DNA from: Elusimicrobia bacterium CG08_land_8_20_14_0_20_59_10
GTDB taxonomy: Bacteria; Elusimicrobiota; Elusimicrobia; Elusimicrobiales; UBA9959
Length of the DNA stretch: 8,068 nucleotides
Direction: 5' to 3'
NCBI GenBank assembly: GCA_002779045.1
Contig: PEXO01000420.1
Span: 1-8,068, forward strand
In this document: positions 5,446-8,068 of the stretch, piece after piece
Layout of the letters: each line of letters begins with the position of its first letter
Position numbering within the stretch: position 1 is the first letter of the stretch
Translations under genes and position numbers: made by a program
The notes under the pieces: model-generated
Told to the model about the DNA's origin: nothing
Database searches by the model: none
Seen by the model: only the letters and a program-made list of their open reading frames with translations

Positions 5446-7593
5446 TCAGGTTTTTATAGGCAGGAAAACGATGAACCGGGTCCCTTTCCCCTCTTCGCTT
5501 TCCAGCTCAAGGCTGCCGTTGTGGCTCTTTACTATTTCATATACCAGCGACAGCCCCAGCCCCGTGCCTTTCCCGGCTTCCTTGGTGGTGAAGAACGGCT
5601 CCATCACCCTGGTCTGAATTTTCTTCGGAATGCCGTGGCCGGTATCCCGGACCTGTATCTCCACGTAACCGGGACGCCTGCCGGAAAGCAGGGTCCCGAT
5701 GGTGAGCGTTCCCCCTTCGGGCATAGCGTCAATGGCATTATTAGCAAGATTGATAAGCGCCTGCTGCAGCTTGTTCTTATTGCCAAAGATTCGCGGCAGG
5801 TCCGTGGACATTTCCTGCAAGATCTCAACACCCCGGGGCTTTGCGCGGGCGAAGATCAGGGATAAAGCCCCGTTCAGGGCCTCATTAAGGTCCAATTGTT
5901 CCTCCTCTATCTTCGAGGTCCGTGAGAAAACCAGCAGGTCCTGCACCAGGGCCGTGCAGCGCACCGTCTCGCGCTCTATGGATTTAAGCGGCATAGCCAT
6001 GGGGTCGTCTTCTTTTATCCTTTTCACCAGGCTCTGCGCGAACCCGAGGATTATTCCCAGGGGATTATTTATCTCATGCGCCACGCCTGCGGCCAGCTGC
6101 CCCACGGCGGACATCTTTTCGGACTGGATAAGCCGTTCCTGGGAGCGCTTAAGCTCGATTTCGTCTCTTTTACGTATTATTATGCCCGCCAATAGGTTGG
6201 CAACACCCTCCAGAAAAGCTATTTCATCGTTGTTTTTTTTATGCCCGGCTTTAAGATACAGATTTAAAACCCCCAGGATTTCAGCGCCCGACTTTATGGG
6301 CACGCAGTAATGGCCGTGGTGTGATATCCCGTCATACATAACCTCATGCCTCTCGTCCAAATCCCCGGAGTAAACGGTCCGGCCGCTTATAGCGGCCCTG
6401 CCGCACAGGCACCGGCCGAAGGGCAGGTTGGAACAGGCCCGCTGTATAGGGACGGCAAGGCCGTGCTGGGCCACCATAGCTAGGGACCTGGTTTCATTAT
6501 CGGCGAGAAAAATAGCGCCCCTGGGCTCAAGCGTAAGGAACGGCACGGAGAGTATGTTTATAAATATGCGCGTGAGAATTTCCGGCAGCGGGAGAGCTTT
6601 CAGGGCTATGCCCAATATCTCATTGGAAATTTTCTGTATTTCATAATTGCGGCGGTTCTGCTCGCTGATTTCACGATAGCCGGTGATGTCCCTGGAAATG
6701 CATAGAACGTTTATTATCCCGCCATCGCTCTCTTTGACCGGGGAAAAACCCGCGTTCCACCAGATCTTCGCGCCTTTTTTGCCCGTTGACCGGAATTCAA
6801 CAACAGAGTTTTCCCCCTTCAGCGCTTTAGCCAGCGCTTCCTGGAACCCCGCCTTGTTTTCAATGACCGTTCCCACGGCGTCTTTTCCGGCCATTTCCCA
6901 CGGGCCGCTGAATTCGTGGAGAAGCGCGCCGGCGCGGTTTACGCTTATAAACCCGCCCTTTTGTGATATGACGGCTATATAATCAGGCGAATTCTCGATC
7001 AGCGTGCTTTGGATCTTTTCTTCTATTTCGCGGGTGAAGATGTTCAGTATTCTCACTATCCCATACGCTATCCCCACGGCGCAGAGAGCGCGAAAAAGCT
7101 GGACAGGAAGTCCTGTTATGGACAGGAACAACCCCGCGTTAAGCCGATTCGCCGGGAAGAAATCTCCGGGCGGCACAAACAGGCCGCCGAGTATCCCGTA
7201 GGCGACTAAAGCGGTCCCGGCCAGCACAAACCACTTTCCGACTTCTGTTCGGCGGAGCATCTCCCTCATACGCAGGGCATACAGCAAAAGCCCCGCTCCG
7301 GCCAATATGCCGCCGGTAAATCCCAAAAAGTACCTTGACAGGATCGGCGCCATCTTTAGGAAATCGGAGGAAAGCATGGCGGGTATGATTATCAAAGCGG
7401 TTATCGCCGGCAGCAGCTGCCATGATGAGATGAACAGGATGGTTTTTTTAAAACGCGCGCCGCTTTCAGCCGCCGGCCGCACAAGCCTTCTTCCAAACTC
7501 GAAAAGGAACAGGTAGGAAACCAGGAGGAAGGAATATTTCAGGGAATCAAATACCACGCTTTTCCAGCCCCCGATCAGCTGCCACATATCCAA
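5446..7593 (-). CDS. Membrane sensor histidine kinase (7TM-PAS-GAF-HisKA-HATPase), main part of a frameshifted gene
   Basis: The intact frame gives 715 residues from a TTG at 7593. The true gene probably starts at the ATG at 7775 and is joined by a -1 shift at 7667-7673, giving 776 residues (numbering here). Hydrophobic segments lie near 14-33, 41-58, 78-94, 112-134, 147-169, 181-201 and 216-244. A PAS domain follows (about 253-369, NSPDYIAVIS to SRDITGYRE). Next is a GAF domain (about 381-536) with the Cys/His cluster RCLCG and HHGHYC. The HisKA domain has the phosphorylated H567 in GVAHEINNPLG, and HATPase_c has its N box (N680), DTGHGIP (G1, 711-717), FFTTK and GKGTGLGL (G2, 735-742). All catalytic motifs are intact. 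It would autophosphorylate on H567 and pass phosphate to a partner, most likely the receiver protein encoded just upstream. TTG at 7593 has no nearby Shine-Dalgarno and sits inside the conserved membrane region, so it is unlikely to be a natural start. Confidence 0.9.
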   Translation of the reverse strand: MDMWQLIGGWKSVVFDSLKYSFLLVSYLFLFEFGRRLVRPAAESGARFKKTILFISSWQLLPAITALIIIPAMLSSDFLKMAPILSRYFLGFTGGILAGAGLLLYALRMREMLRRTEVGKWFVLAGTALVAYGILGGLFVPPGDFFPANRLNAGLFLSITGLPVQLFRALCAVGIAYGIVRILNIFTREIEEKIQSTLIENSPDYIAVISQKGGFISVNRAGALLHEFSGPWEMAGKDAVGTVIENKAGFQEALAKALKGENSVVEFRSTGKKGAKIWWNAGFSPVKESDGGIINVLCISRDITGYREISEQNRRNYEIQKISNEILGIALKALPLPEILTRIFINILSVPFLTLEPRGAIFLADNETRSLAMVAQHGLAVPIQRACSNLPFGRCLCGRAAISGRTVYSGDLDERHEVMYDGISHHGHYCVPIKSGAEILGVLNLYLKAGHKKNNDEIAFLEGVANLLAGIIIRKRDEIELKRSQERLIQSEKMSAVGQLAAGVAHEINNPLGIILGFAQSLVKRIKEDDPMAMPLKSIERETVRCTALVQDLLVFSRTSKIEEEQLDLNEALNGALSLIFARAKPRGVEILQEMSTDLPRIFGNKNKLQQALINLANNAIDAMPEGGTLTIGTLLSGRRPGYVEIQVRDTGHGIPKKIQTRVMEPFFTTKEAGKGTGLGLSLVYEIVKSHNGSLELESEEGKGTRFIVFLPIKT

Positions 7594-7649
7594 TAATTCA
7601 TTCGCCCCGTGGATCAGGCCGAATCCTCCCAGCAGCCACAGCGAGGGCG

Positions 7650-7775
7650 CTATAGCAAAACCGCTGTTTTTTTAGGCTGGAGTAAAATGGCAAGCCCCAT
7701 TATCACGAAGGCCAGGCCGTAGATAAAATAAACGACGTCAAGATTGGCGCTGAGGATACCGGAGATGTGTTCCAT
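7650..7775 (-). CDS. N-terminal fragment of the sensor kinase (zero frame before the shift)
   Basis: The ATG at 7775 opens a 41-residue frame ending at TAG (7650-7652), preceded by AAGGAA (complement of 7782-7787) six bases upstream, which is a good ribosome-binding site. It contains one hydrophobic segment, VVYFIYGLAFVIMGLAILL (residues 14-32), followed by QPKK. This looks like the first helix of a kinase N-terminal region in which a YGLAF-type helix, a short basic turn and a WLLGGFGLIHG-type helix follow each other. The second helix is encoded at once in the -1 frame downstream of the A run. It is ten bases from the response-regulator stop, the position expected for the kinase start. A free-standing membrane microprotein is the alternative and is less likely. 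Confidence 0.6.
   Translation of the reverse strand: MEHISGILSANLDVVYFIYGLAFVIMGLAILLQPKKTAVLL
7667..7673 (-). other. Seven-A frameshift site in the kinase gene
   Basis: On the coding strand, CCT AAA AAA ACA in the upstream frame leads to a stop 21 bases past the run. Moving back one base inside the run gives AAA AAA AAC AGC GGT, continuing as NSGFAIAPSLWLLGGFGLIHG and into the kinase. Eight A in place of seven would make the gene continuous. The downstream frame is closed by TAA overlapping the start of the run, so it has no independent start above it. Confidence 0.75.
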
Positions 7776-7785
7776 AAGGGTTTCC

Positions 7786-8068
7786 TTATAACTGCAATTG
7801 AGCCTTTACCGCGGCCTCGAACGTGGAAACAGCAAAAGGTTTGGAGAGTATATCGTCTTCCGAGACCCCCAGGCTTTGGAATTCATCCCGGAGCGTTTCC
7901 GGGCTGAGGAGCGCCGTAATTACCACCACCCCGGCCGCGGGGAATTTTGCGCGGGCGGCGCGGATAACGTCCAGCCCTTGGCCGTCAGGAAGATTGAGGT
8001 CCGTAACCAGCAGGTCCAGGCGCTCCTGGGAGTTTATCTTTTCACAGGCTTCAGCCAGCGTCTGAGCG
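7786..8068 (-). CDS. Response-regulator receiver domain, 5' end outside window
   Basis: The last 93 codons of a protein ending at TAA (7786-7788). The sequence is a CheY-like receiver domain: the phosphoacceptor Asp in VTDLNLPDG (visible residue 23), the switch Thr in VVVITALL (51), and the conserved Lys in ILSKPF (76), then a final helix and the stop. No output domain follows. The protein is therefore either a single-domain regulator or a larger protein with a C-terminal receiver, and the missing N-terminus would decide. The acidic pocket and first strand lie outside the window. Its stop overlaps the Shine-Dalgarno of the sensor kinase gene, so the two form a translationally close two-component operon, and the kinase is its likely phosphodonor. 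Confidence 0.9.
   Translation of the reverse strand, partial: AQTLAEACEKINSQERLDLLVTDLNLPDGQGLDVIRAARAKFPAAGVVVITALLSPETLRDEFQSLGVSEDDILSKPFAVSTFEAAVKAQLQL

Noticed and set aside
1..8068. CRISPR array, insertion sequence, phage or toxin-antitoxin genes
   Set aside because: No regularly spaced repeats, transposase or integrase motifs, or small toxin/antitoxin gene pair could be recognised on either strand.

Overview
The window is a GC-rich, gene-dense piece of bacterial chromosome. It looks like a housekeeping region followed by a signalling region, with no sign of phage, insertion sequence, CRISPR or plasmid functions. The combination of a eukaryotic-type alanine aminotransferase, a stand-alone SWIB-domain protein and a 7-TM/PAS/GAF sensor kinase would fit a deep-branching Gram-negative group such as Elusimicrobiota. 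That assignment is an inference from gene content; no phylogenetic marker gene is present.

Layout, left half. A leftward cluster (about 2458 down to 1) encodes an alanine-aminotransferase-family PLP enzyme, an unrecognised 234-residue protein with a faint PD-(D/E)XK-nuclease-like motif order, and the start of a small exported Cys/Lys-rich protein cut by the window edge. A short divergent promoter region (2459-2546) separates this from a rightward endonuclease/exonuclease/phosphatase (EEP) gene. The -10 box facing left lies so close to the aminotransferase ATG that its mRNA may be leaderless.

Layout, centre. A tRNA-Cys(GCA) gene at 3386-3457, with its own promoter, is followed 30 bases later by an aspartate-aminotransferase-family gene and then by a SWIB-domain gene with a strong promoter and Shine-Dalgarno sequence. 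Downstream of SWIB is a 419-base stretch without a gene. Its first half (5027-5210) is a chain of hairpins ending in a clear intrinsic terminator; its second half (5211-5445) is GC-rich and unexplained.

Layout, right end. A leftward two-component operon has a response-regulator receiver domain (5' end outside the window) followed ten bases later by a large membrane sensor histidine kinase (about seven TM segments, PAS, GAF, HisKA, HATPase_c). The kinase reading frame is broken near its N-terminus at a run of seven A. A -1 shift there rejoins two halves of one membrane domain into a 776-residue protein. This frameshift (indel or assembly error, phase-variable tract, or programmed slippage) is the most interesting single observation. 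The hairpin chain after SWIB and the Cys/His-rich GAF domain come next. I found no clearly novel multi-gene system.
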